Shown here one piece after another: positions 38,377 to 47,233 of a stretch of 64,000 bases of DNA; position 1 is the first letter of the stretch; each line of letters starts with the position of its first letter. The DNA comes from UBA1161 sp002311745 (GTDB lineage Bacteria; Planctomycetota; Phycisphaerae; Tepidisphaerales; Tepidisphaeraceae): positions 1-64,000 of the forward strand of contig JBEKAB010000017.1 in the NCBI GenBank assembly GCA_050018415.1, given 5' to 3'. The notes under the pieces are model-generated. The model saw only the letters and a list, made by a program, of their open reading frames with translations, did no database searches and was not told the DNA's origin. Made by a program: the position numbers and the translations under genes.

Positions 38377-38438
38377 CAAATACGCCGACTCGAGTGGGCC
38401 TGCGGCTCGCATCATCCGGTTTCATTCGCCCGGGGTAC

Positions 38439-38626
38439 TTCCTAATCTTGCTCTTACTCTTGCTCTTAATCCTGTTCCTAATCTTACTCTTCATCTTAAT
38501 CTTAATCCTCCGCTTCTGCCCGGCCAGGACACGGCTGAGCCTCCTAAAAGATCGGGGAGAAGGAGCAAGATTAAGATTACGATTAGGAAGAGGATTAAGA
38601 GCAGGATAAAGAGTTAAGAGTAGGAG
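38439..38626. repeat. Pyrimidine arm / purine arm inverted repeat
   Basis: 38439-38512 is almost pure pyrimidine plus A, built from six-base words such as CTTAAT, CTTACT and CTTGCT. 38559-38626 is the purine-rich counterpart (GATTAAGATTACGATTAGGA). The two arms can pair over ~65-70 bases with some mismatches around a ~45-base loop. It lies at the 3' side of dinD. It has the same design as the elements at 7374, 55389 and 60379 but an unrelated sequence. Confidence 0.7.
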
Positions 38627-38749
38627 CAGCTGGTCAGGTCGGATAGCGGGCTAAAAATTCGGGAAGAGGGGCCGAGAAACCCGGCTGTTGGGGCTTTGCG
38701 CGCGGGCTGCTGCGGGGCGGCTCAAGGGTCGTTGAACCTGTCGAACGGA

Positions 38750-39607
38750 TCAGGCATCAGGAGGCGAACTTCGGTTATCGCCGAGCTGCTTGCGTTTCTT
38801 GGACTCCAGTTTCTTGATGCTTTCCGGCGCCGGCAGATTCTCCGGCATGGTCCCGCCAAGTTCGCGGATCGTCTGGCGAACTTTCGCGCCGACCTCGTAA
38901 TGCGTCCGATTGGCCCTGGCTTTGCCAACGATCTTGTCTCGCCGCAGCTTTTCCTCCGTCTGGGTGGCTCGGAAGAGATTCGCAGCCAATTCCGTGCTCG
39001 CCATGTGATCGAGAATCTGTTGGCTCTTTTTCAATCCCTTGCGCCGGTGGATGTCCTGAGCCCCGAGGCCACCGTACAGGCCCATGTAGCCGTGATTCTG
39101 AAAAATGGCATAGTCGACGGGTTCGACGACACCGGCACTCTTTGCCGCTGCCGCCAGCTTGGCGTTATGCCGCCGTATCTCCTCTCGCAGCAGAAGGCGG
39201 CGTTGTTCCTCCGTGGTGCGATCCGTGATTTCCTGACGGCGGGTCTGGATGGCGAAATAGGTCTGTCCCAGTGCGACTATTTGTTTGCCGGGATCGGCGT
39301 TTTGGATGATTAAATAGCAGGCATAGCGAGACAACAGCGTGGTGCGTACGGGCCGCTCTGCGCCGCTGCCGATCTCGACCATTTCGGTGACATCAACGAA
39401 ATGGTCCTCGATACGCTGCCCACTGTTGAAACAAGCGACGCGGGCCTTTTGGATGACCTGTTCGAAATTGCGGTAATCGCTGTAACCGAGGACTCGGGCG
39501 AAATCGCGGCCGGACCAGTGCTCGTGCCCCGCGTCGCTGACCCGCCGAATCCGCTCAAAGGGCGACTGATGCCCATCGCTTGGCTTCTTTTCGATCTCGC
39601 CAGCCAT
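38750..39607 (-). CDS. dinD: DNA damage-inducible protein D (DinD)
   Basis: A 285-residue DinD homologue. The BRO-N-like N-terminal domain has WSGRDFARVLGYSDYRNFE and VIQKARVACFNSGQ. The conserved YACYLIIQNADPGKQIVALG and the QTYFAIQTRRQE helix follow, then the C-terminal HGYMGLYGGLGAQDIH and MASTELAANLFRATQTEEK. E. coli DinD is SOS-induced and limits RecA-mediated strand exchange. It follows the restriction-methyltransferase gene by 65 bases on the same strand and may be its passenger or regulator; this pairing is common for dinD in islands. No LexA site was recognised by eye. Confidence 0.92.
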   Translation of the reverse strand: MAGEIEKKPSDGHQSPFERIRRVSDAGHEHWSGRDFARVLGYSDYRNFEQVIQKARVACFNSGQRIEDHFVDVTEMVEIGSGAERPVRTTLLSRYACYLIIQNADPGKQIVALGQTYFAIQTRRQEITDRTTEEQRRLLLREEIRRHNAKLAAAAKSAGVVEPVDYAIFQNHGYMGLYGGLGAQDIHRRKGLKKSQQILDHMASTELAANLFRATQTEEKLRRDKIVGKARANRTHYEVGAKVRQTIRELGGTMPENLPAPESIKKLESKKRKQLGDNRSSPPDA

Positions 39608-39672
39608 ATTCGATGCTCCTTGCCTCGGTGCGGCTCAACAGCCGTTTGGGACATGCCGCGAAATCGTCGGCA

Positions 39673-42600
39673 TCAAACGGAGGTCTTGGAAACGCTGCCC
39701 CAATCGAACGCGGCGGCCTTTACGTTGCGGTAATTTTCATCGAGTTTGGGTTGTAACAGGATGATGGCCGCGATGCGGCGCGCCATATTGGTCACTTCGC
39801 GGGCCTCTTCGGGCTTGAGCGCCCGGCCCAGCAATTCCAGTTCCCGATAGCTGAGCCATTTTTTGATGACCTGATATCCGCCGATGTGATACTCCCAGAC
39901 GTTCAGCGGGATGTTGCGCCAATAGGCGGCCGCGTTCAAGTACACATCGCAGGTCTTTTCGGCCACCAGTTGCATTACTTGGTTGGCCGGCATCCCGCGC
40001 GCTGCCGCTTCCGCCTCAGTCGCCTTGGCTTCGCCTTCATCGTATGGGCGTTCGGTGAGCTTGCCCTTGCCGGGCATGGTGACACCCTCTTTGCCCGCGT
40101 AACCCCAGCCGGCTTCTACCGCCAAGTCGCGGCCGGCCGCGTCAAGCTGCCCGCCGCCAGTCTTGGTTATCAAGCCGATTGTCTTGAAGATCGGGGCAAC
40201 CTTTCCGGCCGTTACGCCGGCCACGTCGGCTTCGGTGTCCAATAGGGCTGCGACTTGTTCGCCCAGCGCCGCCGACGCTTCCAGAGCCTTGCGATCTGCC
40301 GGCAGAGGGATGCGCGGCCAATCACGCCGAATGCCGTCGGCATTCTGAGTCAGATACGCAGGGCTGTAGGCGGTAGCCAAGGCGTGCATCCATAACAGGC
40401 CCGCGGTCTTCGCGTCGGCGTCGGGCTCTTTGATGCCGAGCTTGGCCAGATAAGCGCGAGCGGGCGTAGAAAGATTCGCGTGGGGCTGAGCAGTCCCGTA
40501 TAACGCGCCATTCTCACGCGAGCTATACCCGGAACGCAGGGGGATGTAGTAGGCGTCTTTGTGGAAGGCATGCTGCATCCCGATGTTCCGGGTTAGGAAC
40601 ATGGGCAGTCCCTCGACCATGCCGGCCGCCTTGTTTCTTGCGACAAGGAACAGATTGCCAGGCCAACACTCCCGAACTAGTGCGGGCCGAGTCTCAATCC
40701 AGACCGGGCGGACGGATGTGTAGTAGCACCATCGGTCATCCATCGGTCGCATCATCAACCGACGGATGTTCTCCGACAAAAAAGCTTCGGTGCGCAGGAT
40801 GTGATCCCGCGCGTCGCGGGCGTCGAACCTTGCGTAATTGCGGGTCAACTCGGGAACGGTATTAGCAGCCGCCTCGAACGATATGCTCGGATCAAGATAG
40901 GCTCTGGCCCTCTTGTCAACATCCTCTCGGTCGATGCATATCAACGCCTCTTGGCGATTATCCAGAACCCCTAACGTGGGAGGGATGCCGCATAGGTCCG
41001 CAAGGTTGGGCCAACACCGAAAGCCCTTCGACACCTCTTCTGGCCGGAAGGAGGAGCGGTTCTCGGAGCGCGGATCGGCAACTGTGTAAGCTGCATCAAA
41101 ATTCTTGGCGCTCAGACTCGCCAACAGATCAGCCCGTTTGGTCGTGCCCCAAAATTGGCGAAAGTGGACATTTGGCTTTTCGCGGCGCGTGGGCTTGCGG
41201 ACGATGACGCAGACGGCCGTGCCTACTCGGATTCCTTCACGGTTGTGGTCAGTGGAGAAGACGGAGGGATCGGGCTTGCCTTCGGGTGTCAGCTTGCCGG
41301 TTTCGCGGCTGTCACCATTCATGCAGTCCAGCCACAGCTTGTCAAACTCGGCAAGAAAGCGTTGGCGCATCACCACGAAAGACGGATCGCCAAGGTAGGA
41401 GAAATTGGAGATAAACGAGACGACGCCCTTGCCACTCATCTCCGCAATGCGCCGTTCGGCAAGGCGGAAGAAACGAACATACAAATCGTCAAGGTTGAAC
41501 TTTTTGATGCCCCAACCCCCGGCACTGGTAGGCTTGTTCAGCCCTTGCTTGTACGGCTCAACCAGCCCTTGCTCTTCTTGCGGACTAACGCCGGCGAATG
41601 CGTTGTAGGGCGGATTGCCCAAAACCACCAATATTTTCTTGTCGCGTTTGACGTGTTCGGCGGCGTCTCGTTCTTCCTGCAATTCGGCCCAGGCCATCAC
41701 CTGTTGCTTGGGACCGTTGGGCGGCTCCCAGCCGGTCAAGGCGTTAGTCAGGTATACGCCGACACGCTCGCCCTTTCTCTGAGACAGGGGCGCGCCTTCG
41801 GCTTGGAGAAGCAGGCCCAATTGCAAGTGCGACACGACAAACGGGGCGGGCAGAATTTCAAAACCGAACACGCGGTTCATCGCCGCCTGCTTCAGGTCCG
41901 ATGCCACCAGGGCATCGCCGCCCTTGTCGCGCAGGGTGTCCGCGATGCTACGCAACGCTTCGACCAGATACGCGCCGGTGCCGCAACAGGGGTCCAGAAC
42001 GATCACGTTGGGATCGGCCAGGCCGTCAGGGAGGTTCAGTTCTTCGCGTAGCACGGTATCCACGCGCGCCACTTGATACTTGACGATTTCGCGCGGCGTG
42101 TACCAGACACCTAATTCCTTGCGGAGGTCCGGGTCGTAGGCGTGCAGGAAGGGCTCGTAGAAATATTGAACGGCGTGCTCATCCTCAAATCGTTTGAAAA
42201 ACTCGGCGCGATCCACGCGATTCAAGACGCCGGAGGACCAATCCAGCGTTTCCACGAGTCCCAGCGGCCCAAGACGGCTCGGCTTGGCGATTTCCTCATA
42301 CAAAGTTCGGATGAATGGAACATGCAGGGACCATTCGGCGGTCCGCCAATCAAATTTCGCCTTGGGACCGGGATTGTCTTTGTGCCAGCGGACCCACGCG
42401 GAAAAGACGCCATAGAAGAGGGTTTGCACCAGCGTTGAGCGAAAGAAATGCTCGCCTTTGTCGCCGGTGAATTTCATGCCAAGCGCCTCTTCCAAGGCGG
42501 ATCGGACGGTTTGCAGGGCGGGCAGTTCCTTTTTCTGCTCGACGCGAAAGAGAGCATCGCGCGCGTAGGACGCAAGGAACCACGCCACGTCCTTGGGGTT

Positions 42601-43206
42601 GGTCAGCGGAGTATTGTGCAGGCATGCGCGCTTGACGAATTCGATGAATTGGTCGCCTTTGAGTTGTGCCGCTGCGCGCGGATGCGCCGCAACACGATTC
42701 CAGAAATCATGCTCGTTCTCGGCTAGGGCAAAGGACTCCCTGGGGTCCGGCCCGCCGTTTGGGTCGGCAGTCAGGATCGCAAAGGAGCGAAGATTGGTCG
42801 TGATGACGATGCCATAGCGGGCCAGGTAATCCCGGACCTGCTGGCTCAGAGCGATTGCAGGTAATTCCTTGGAGGCGCCCTTGGCTTCAATCGCGCCGCG
42901 CGACGGAACTTGTCCCTTTTTCAAATCGCCGGCGAATTGGTCGGCGGTGAACAGCCCGCCATCAGGCATTCCGGCCCCAAGGTTCCGGAGATTCATCACA
43001 CAGCGGACCTTGGGCTTGAGGGTCTTTGCAATGGCGTTGAACAGGTTGGACAGGGCGGGATAGTAGGACGTTTCCGGCACGCCCGCGCCGGACGCGCGGA
43101 TTGCCTTCAATTCAGCGAGATATTCCTCAACGATGCGATGGTCTGGCTTGCCGTGGGTTTCTTCGTCGACAGGTGCGGTCTCGTTTGAATTTGCTAGCCG
43201 CGCCAT
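39673..43206 (-). CDS. Fused restriction endonuclease / N6-adenine methyltransferase (type II/ISP-like)
   Basis: 1177 residues. The N-terminus (~60-135) has a probable PD-(D/E)xK nuclease core: GMPDGGLF then GAIEAKG. The methyltransferase (~360-640) carries motif I VLDPCCGTGAYL and catalytic motif IV VVLGNPPYNAFAG, typical of N6-adenine enzymes, preceded by GVWYTPREIVKYQ. The C-terminal ~450 residues resemble the type ISP target-recognition region (RRLMMRPMDDRWCYYTSVRP, NIGMQHAFHKDAYYIPLRSG). Type ISP enzymes carry an SNF2/helicase motor between nuclease and methylase. None is visible here, so it is closer to type IIG in layout. It would protect the host from unmodified DNA. It sits at the right end of the candidate island, upstream of dinD. 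Confidence 0.9.
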   Translation of the reverse strand: MARLANSNETAPVDEETHGKPDHRIVEEYLAELKAIRASGAGVPETSYYPALSNLFNAIAKTLKPKVRCVMNLRNLGAGMPDGGLFTADQFAGDLKKGQVPSRGAIEAKGASKELPAIALSQQVRDYLARYGIVITTNLRSFAILTADPNGGPDPRESFALAENEHDFWNRVAAHPRAAAQLKGDQFIEFVKRACLHNTPLTNPKDVAWFLASYARDALFRVEQKKELPALQTVRSALEEALGMKFTGDKGEHFFRSTLVQTLFYGVFSAWVRWHKDNPGPKAKFDWRTAEWSLHVPFIRTLYEEIAKPSRLGPLGLVETLDWSSGVLNRVDRAEFFKRFEDEHAVQYFYEPFLHAYDPDLRKELGVWYTPREIVKYQVARVDTVLREELNLPDGLADPNVIVLDPCCGTGAYLVEALRSIADTLRDKGGDALVASDLKQAAMNRVFGFEILPAPFVVSHLQLGLLLQAEGAPLSQRKGERVGVYLTNALTGWEPPNGPKQQVMAWAELQEERDAAEHVKRDKKILVVLGNPPYNAFAGVSPQEEQGLVEPYKQGLNKPTSAGGWGIKKFNLDDLYVRFFRLAERRIAEMSGKGVVSFISNFSYLGDPSFVVMRQRFLAEFDKLWLDCMNGDSRETGKLTPEGKPDPSVFSTDHNREGIRVGTAVCVIVRKPTRREKPNVHFRQFWGTTKRADLLASLSAKNFDAAYTVADPRSENRSSFRPEEVSKGFRCWPNLADLCGIPPTLGVLDNRQEALICIDREDVDKRARAYLDPSISFEAAANTVPELTRNYARFDARDARDHILRTEAFLSENIRRLMMRPMDDRWCYYTSVRPVWIETRPALVRECWPGNLFLVARNKAAGMVEGLPMFLTRNIGMQHAFHKDAYYIPLRSGYSSRENGALYGTAQPHANLSTPARAYLAKLGIKEPDADAKTAGLLWMHALATAYSPAYLTQNADGIRRDWPRIPLPADRKALEASAALGEQVAALLDTEADVAGVTAGKVAPIFKTIGLITKTGGGQLDAAGRDLAVEAGWGYAGKEGVTMPGKGKLTERPYDEGEAKATEAEAAARGMPANQVMQLVAEKTCDVYLNAAAYWRNIPLNVWEYHIGGYQVIKKWLSYRELELLGRALKPEEAREVTNMARRIAAIILLQPKLDENYRNVKAAAFDWGSVSKTSV

Positions 43207-43281
43207 GAATCGGCTCCCCGAATGAATCGGCCAGTAGGATAACGCATTGTGGGGCAGGAGGCACGCTGCGCAGTTTGACGC

Positions 43282-43473
43282 GTGCCAGCTTCCACCTTGG
43301 CTACGGGGACGAATGGCGGGGAAATTTCCTTGTCACCCAGGTTGTCACCCAGCAGCGCAATTCAGCGCTACGCGGCGCAATCTGGCGGAATTGAAACGGA
43401 CATTGTAGGATCGCACGAATCGTTCGGTAACACCGATGAAAACAACGGTTTTTCCGAAGTGAATTTGAATACA
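43282..43473 (+). pseudogene. Probable tyrosine-recombinase C-terminal remnant
   Basis: An open frame beginning around 43282 reads LATGTNGGEISLSPRLSPSS and continues into the tRNA-Leu. Variable tails of the ATGT(D/N)G type, running up to a tRNA, are usual for planctomycete tyrosine recombinases, which places the gene's 3' end at its own attachment site. No catalytic Arg/His/Tyr region remains upstream: the minus-strand restriction gene begins at 43206. The resemblance is from memory of such tails, so this is tentative. Confidence 0.4.
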
Positions 43474-43557
43474 GGCCTCTTGGCGGAATTGGCAGACGCG
43501 ATGGACTCAAAATCCATTGTCCGAAAGGACATATCGGTTCGACTCCGATAGAGGCCA
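43474..43557 (+). tRNA. tRNA-Leu(CAA)
   Basis: Complete class II tRNA without encoded CCA. Acceptor stem GGCCTCT / AGAGGCC with discriminator A. D-arm GGCGGAATTGGCAGAC. Anticodon stem ATGGA/TCCAT around CTCAAAA, giving anticodon CAA (reads UUG). Variable arm GTCCGAAAGGAC, and T-arm ATCGG TTCGACT CCGAT. Its first 45 bases are duplicated at 10560. Upstream sequence lacks a clear -35/-10 pair. Confidence 0.95.
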
Positions 43558-43603
43558 TGATGGTGGGTGATTGATGAGCGATGATCGCCAAATCGCGGGG
43601 AAA

Positions 43604-43670
43604 GTCCGAAACTCGAAATCCGAAATCCGAATCAAATCCGAATGACGAAACCCGCAACCCGAATCCGCGG
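43604..43670. repeat. CCGAAATC-type degenerate microrepeat
   Basis: A run of degenerate eight-base words (CCGAAACT, CGAAATC, CGAATCAAAT, CGAATGACGAAACCCG) between tRNA-Leu and the yedK gene. No inverted arm is seen. TAAGAT at 43672-43677, eight bases before the yedK ATG at 43685, could be a -10 box for a leaderless message. Confidence 0.5.
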
Positions 43671-43684
43671 ATAAGATACGCATC

Positions 43685-44368
43685 ATGTGCGGACGGTATA
43701 CGCTCAGACGGGTGAATCTCATTCGGGCGGCGCTGAGCGCCATGCCGATGCTGCCGTTCGAGGAATTCTCGCAACGGCCACGGTTCAACGTGGCGCCGTC
43801 GCAGCAGGTGCCGATCGTACGCTGGGAGGAATCCGCGGCGAAAATCGACTTGGCGAGGTGGGGGTTGATCCCGCCGTGGGCGAAGGATGCTTCGGCGGGA
43901 TACAAATTGATCAACGCGCGGTCGGAGACAGTGGGACAGACGCCGGCGTTTCGGGGGGCGTTTGGCAGCCGGCGGTGTCTCGTGCCGGCGGATGGGTTTT
44001 ATGAATGGCAAAGCGTCGGGGGCAAGCGTCAGCCGATCTTCGTGCATCGCCGGGATGATGGGGTTTTTTGTTTTGCCGGGTTGTGGGAGCGGTGGAAGCC
44101 GGCGGAGGCGGATCGGGCGGTGGATTCCGTGACGATTTTGACGACGCGGCCCAACCGGCTCCTGGAGCCGATCCACGACCGGATGCCGGTGATTCTGCGG
44201 CAAGATGATTACCGCAGGTGGCTCGATCCGGCGACGCCGCGCGATGTCTTGAAAGCGCTGCTTGGGCCGTGCCCGGAGGGCGAGCTGGAGGCGTATCCGG
44301 TCTCGCCGATGGTCAACAATCCCAAAAATGACGATCCGCAGTGCGTGGAACCGAATCAGGTGAAATAA
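43685..44368 (+). CDS. yedK: SOS response-associated peptidase / abasic-site shield (YedK/HMCES family)
   Basis: A 227-residue SRAP protein. The N-terminal MCGRYTL gives Cys2, which forms a thiazolidine link to abasic sites in single-stranded DNA. Also present are FNVAPSQ, WGLIPPWAKD, INARSETV, LVPADGFYEW (catalytic Glu) and the His motif IHDRMPVIL. All key residues are intact and the length is typical. It acts in the cytoplasm on damaged ssDNA. It lies just outside the right bound of the candidate island and is transcribed alone, away from the efflux cluster. Spacing to the upstream TAAGAT suggests a leaderless transcript, tentatively. Confidence 0.95.
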   Translation: MCGRYTLRRVNLIRAALSAMPMLPFEEFSQRPRFNVAPSQQVPIVRWEESAAKIDLARWGLIPPWAKDASAGYKLINARSETVGQTPAFRGAFGSRRCLVPADGFYEWQSVGGKRQPIFVHRRDDGVFCFAGLWERWKPAEADRAVDSVTILTTRPNRLLEPIHDRMPVILRQDDYRRWLDPATPRDVLKALLGPCPEGELEAYPVSPMVNNPKNDDPQCVEPNQVK

Positions 44369-44501
44369 CACGGCGTCGTCCAGGTCTAATAGATGTGGTG
44401 GCCTGCAACCGGCGGTACGATGGCGGATGTTACATGGGCGGCCTGAACCGGCGGCAGCGCGTGGCTCGTCGCCCGGAGCGGCGTAAAGGTGGGATGCATC
44501 T

Positions 44502-45998
44502 ATGACAATGCGAAGCATGTTCAGAAAGCTGGGCGCTGTAACGCTGTTGGGGGGATTGGCGACGCTAGCGCTGACGCAGGCGAGCTGGGGCGGCGCAACG
44601 ATGCCGGCGACGGCCCCGTCGGCCGGTGGAGGGCAGACATCGGTCGTACGCCGCGGGACGCTGGTCTTGTCCCTCGATTTTGACGGAACGTTCGAGCCGT
44701 CGGCGCCGTTCGAAGCACGCATTCGCACGCGCAGCTACCAGGGCGATTTCATCGTCGCCAGGGCCGTGACCACCGGGGCCACGGTGGCCAAGGGGGATGT
44801 GCTGCTGGAATTGGAGTCGGACAGGATCGACGACCAGATCGCGGCGGCGCAGAACGATCTGAAGCTGGCCGATGCCAACCTGGCCAAGGCCCAGGGGGAC
44901 GTGGACCTGGGGCAGGAGTCCGATGTCCTGGCGATGGCCAACGCCAAGATCAGCCTGGCCAACGGGCAGACTGATCTGAAGCGATGGGATGAAAAGGACG
45001 GCCCGGCCTTCCTTGTGGCGGCGGGATTGAACGCAAAGATCGGCGACTTCGAGGTCGAAAGCGCCAGCGACGAGCTGGATCAGCTTCGCAAGATGTACAA
45101 GTCGGAGGACCTGACCAGCGAGACGGCCGACATCGTCATGAAGCGGGCCGTGCGCATCCTCGACCTCGAGAAGCTCATGTCGCAGGTGGCGCACGCGATC
45201 CAGAACCGCATGGCCGAGTTCGAGGCGGGGATTCGGCGCCAGTCGCTGTCGATGGTGGTGGATCAGCAGACGCTGAGCATCGCCCAGCTCGACGCGTCGC
45301 AGGCGCAGGGGCGCGTGACGCGGGAAACGAGCCTGTTCAGCGCCCGCGCCGCCGTGGATCAGGCCCGCAGGAAACTGACCGAGCTGAAAAACGACCGCAA
45401 GAATTTTTCCGTCATATCACCGATCGATGGCGTGGTGGTGTACGGCTCGTTCGAGCACGGCGCCTGGCATGAAATCGAGCCGTCGCAACTGGCCAGCGGT
45501 GAAAAAGTGAAGGCCGACCAGGTGCTCTTGACCGTCTATCAACCCGGAAATCTGCGTCTGCGGGCGGGGTGTCCGGAGGGCCAAATCGCGCTGGTTTCCG
45601 CCGGGTCGAAGGTGACGGTCAGGCCGGACGCTTTGCCCGGCCAGAGCTACCAGGGCGGTTGCGAGCCGATGCGGCTGATCGGGCAAGCCGGCAAGGCGCA
45701 GCAGCACTTCGACGTGATCGTGGACCTTCCATCGGTGGACGAGCGGTTGGCCCCCGGCTTCAAGGCGGAGGTGAAATTCGACGCGGGGAAACTGCAAAAC
45801 GTGCTGCTGGTTCCGGCGACGGCGGTGTGGCGGGGCAAGGTGTGGATCAGCAAGCCTGGCGCGGCCGCGGGAAGCGAAGAGCCGCGAAACGTCGTCGTCG
45901 GCTATTCCAACGGGCAGGATATCCAGATCAAGAGCGGGCTGGAGGAAGGCGAGACGGTTCTGACGCAGGCCAAACACCCCGGGGCGTCCTCATCATGA
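44502..45998 (+). CDS. HlyD-type periplasmic adaptor (membrane fusion protein)
   Basis: 498 residues with a signal peptide (residues ~1-31, GAVTLLGGLATLALTQASWG), so secreted into the periplasm rather than anchored by a long helix. A biotinyl-lipoyl half-motif (ARAVTTGATVAKGDVLLELES, residues ~86-106) precedes long coiled coils (~107-305). The matching half-motif FSVISPIDGVVVYG follows, with a beta-barrel domain and the C-terminal VLLVPATAVW and LEEGETVLT. This is the tripartite-exporter adaptor layout. Its stop overlaps the ATG of the next gene (ATGA). The MFS pump downstream and the TolC-type channel at 51211 are the natural partners. Confidence 0.9.
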   Translation: MTMRSMFRKLGAVTLLGGLATLALTQASWGGATMPATAPSAGGGQTSVVRRGTLVLSLDFDGTFEPSAPFEARIRTRSYQGDFIVARAVTTGATVAKGDVLLELESDRIDDQIAAAQNDLKLADANLAKAQGDVDLGQESDVLAMANAKISLANGQTDLKRWDEKDGPAFLVAAGLNAKIGDFEVESASDELDQLRKMYKSEDLTSETADIVMKRAVRILDLEKLMSQVAHAIQNRMAEFEAGIRRQSLSMVVDQQTLSIAQLDASQAQGRVTRETSLFSARAAVDQARRKLTELKNDRKNFSVISPIDGVVVYGSFEHGAWHEIEPSQLASGEKVKADQVLLTVYQPGNLRLRAGCPEGQIALVSAGSKVTVRPDALPGQSYQGGCEPMRLIGQAGKAQQHFDVIVDLPSVDERLAPGFKAEVKFDAGKLQNVLLVPATAVWRGKVWISKPGAAAGSEEPRNVVVGYSNGQDIQIKSGLEEGETVLTQAKHPGASSS

Positions 45999-47146
45999 GA
46001 TGGCGGCTGCATGGTGTTTTGACTTTGGCGGCCATCGCGCTGGCGGGGTGCGCGGGGCCAAACCGCGCCGCCAGTGCGCCGGCAACGCGGCCAGCGGAGA
46101 TCGAAGTGCCTGAGGCGCAGGTGCACGCGCGTCCGATCGACCAGGCGATCAAGGACGGCGTGGCGTTTCTGGTTGCCGACCAGAATCGCGACGGCTCGTG
46201 GGGCACGGGGACGGTGTCGCACGGCAACGAGCCGGGGGTGAGCGTGCCGGGGTCGCATCAGGCGTTTCGCGTGGCGGTGACGTCGCTGTGCGTGATGGCC
46301 CTGCGCGAGGCGGGCGAACGTGCCGCCCATGACCGCGGCGTGGAATGGCTCCTGACCCATCCGGACGTGCGCCGGGCCACGGCGGAATTGATCTACAACG
46401 TGTGGGCGCACACGTACATCATCCAGGCCCTGGCGGCCGAGTCGCGCACGAATCACGATCCGCGCATCGCCCAGGCGATCCATTTTCACCTGGACCGCAT
46501 GGCGCGGTACGAAACGTACATCGGGGGATGGAATTACTACGATTTCAACGGTGGGACGGAGCAACCGGCGGGCGGGCCGACCAGCTTCGGCACGGCGGCC
46601 GGCCTGGCGGCGCTGTACGAAGCGCAGCAGGCGGGCTACGCGGTTTCGCCGGACATGGTTCGCCGCTGCATTCACCGGCTGGAGCTGATGCGTCTGCCCA
46701 ACGGCGCCTTCCTGTACGGGTCCGACCTGAAATATTACCCGACGCTGCCGGCGCATCTTCCGCGCGGCAGCATTGGTCGGGCGGTGGCGTCGGAGTTTGC
46801 CCTGCATCTGTGGGGTTCCAAGCAAGCGGATGCGTCGGCGTGCCGTGCCGGCCTGGACATGTTTTTCCGCGAGCACGCCGCGCTGGAGATGGGCCGCAAG
46901 CGGCCGTATCCGCACGAATCCTGGTACCAGGTCTCGGGGTATTACTATTACTTCGATCATTACTACGCCGCGCGTCTGATCGAGCAACTCGGTTCGGACG
47001 ACAAGCGCCAATACGGCCAGCAACTGATCGACACGATCCTGCCGCATCAGGAGCCGGACGGTTCGTGGTGGGACTACCCCATGTGGGACTATCACAAGCC
47101 CTACGGCACCGCCTTTGCGCTGATGACGTTGCTGCGGTGCCAGTGA
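45995..47146 (+). CDS. Lipoprotein with prenyltransferase/terpene-cyclase-like alpha/alpha toroid
   Basis: 383 residues. Lipoprotein signal with lipobox ALAGCA (~16-21), then an Ala/Pro linker. The body has squalene-cyclase-type repeat motifs: AIKDGVAFLVADQNRDGSWG at the start and ILPHQEPDGSWWDYPMW near the end, plus GGWNYYDFNG and TSFGTAAGLAALYEAQ in between. The QxxDGSW repeats define the fold but no cyclase DxDD motif is seen, so a binding or structural role is more likely than catalysis. Planctomycetes have many such secreted toroid proteins of unknown function. It is translationally coupled to the HlyD gene. The open frame continuing upstream to 45569 is that gene in another frame. Confidence 0.85.
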   Translation: MRWRLHGVLTLAAIALAGCAGPNRAASAPATRPAEIEVPEAQVHARPIDQAIKDGVAFLVADQNRDGSWGTGTVSHGNEPGVSVPGSHQAFRVAVTSLCVMALREAGERAAHDRGVEWLLTHPDVRRATAELIYNVWAHTYIIQALAAESRTNHDPRIAQAIHFHLDRMARYETYIGGWNYYDFNGGTEQPAGGPTSFGTAAGLAALYEAQQAGYAVSPDMVRRCIHRLELMRLPNGAFLYGSDLKYYPTLPAHLPRGSIGRAVASEFALHLWGSKQADASACRAGLDMFFREHAALEMGRKRPYPHESWYQVSGYYYYFDHYYAARLIEQLGSDDKRQYGQQLIDTILPHQEPDGSWWDYPMWDYHKPYGTAFALMTLLRCQ

Positions 47147-47233
47147 GTTTTGGCCGACCCAAGTTGGCAAGTGGCCCCTTGACGTCGGGTGCGTATACTT
47201 TCCGACCTTCTAGTTGTTAAGAAAGCACCGCAC

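Larger units (their letters stand above)
10560..43518. mobile_element. Candidate genomic island bounded by tRNA-Leu direct repeats
   Basis: The bounds are the 45 bp repeat copies at 10560-10604 and 43474-43518. The content is accessory throughout: the giant repeat protein, a TIGR03032 pseudogene, LEPR/dockerin proteins, GH16, a PEP-CTERM protein, dinD and a restriction-methyltransferase. A probable integrase tail lies just inside the right bound (43282-43473). No intact integrase, excisionase or replication gene is present, so if this is an integrated element it is immobile now. The alternative is two independent tRNA events framing an old accessory region. Confidence 0.55.

Noticed and set aside
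43474..43551. Open frame reading GLLAELADAMDSKSI
   Set aside because: This is the translation of tRNA-Leu itself, a familiar false protein; the same peptide arises at 10560.
43301..44728. 475-codon minus-strand open frame
   Set aside because: Covers the intact yedK gene and the tRNA in antisense; no conserved segments.
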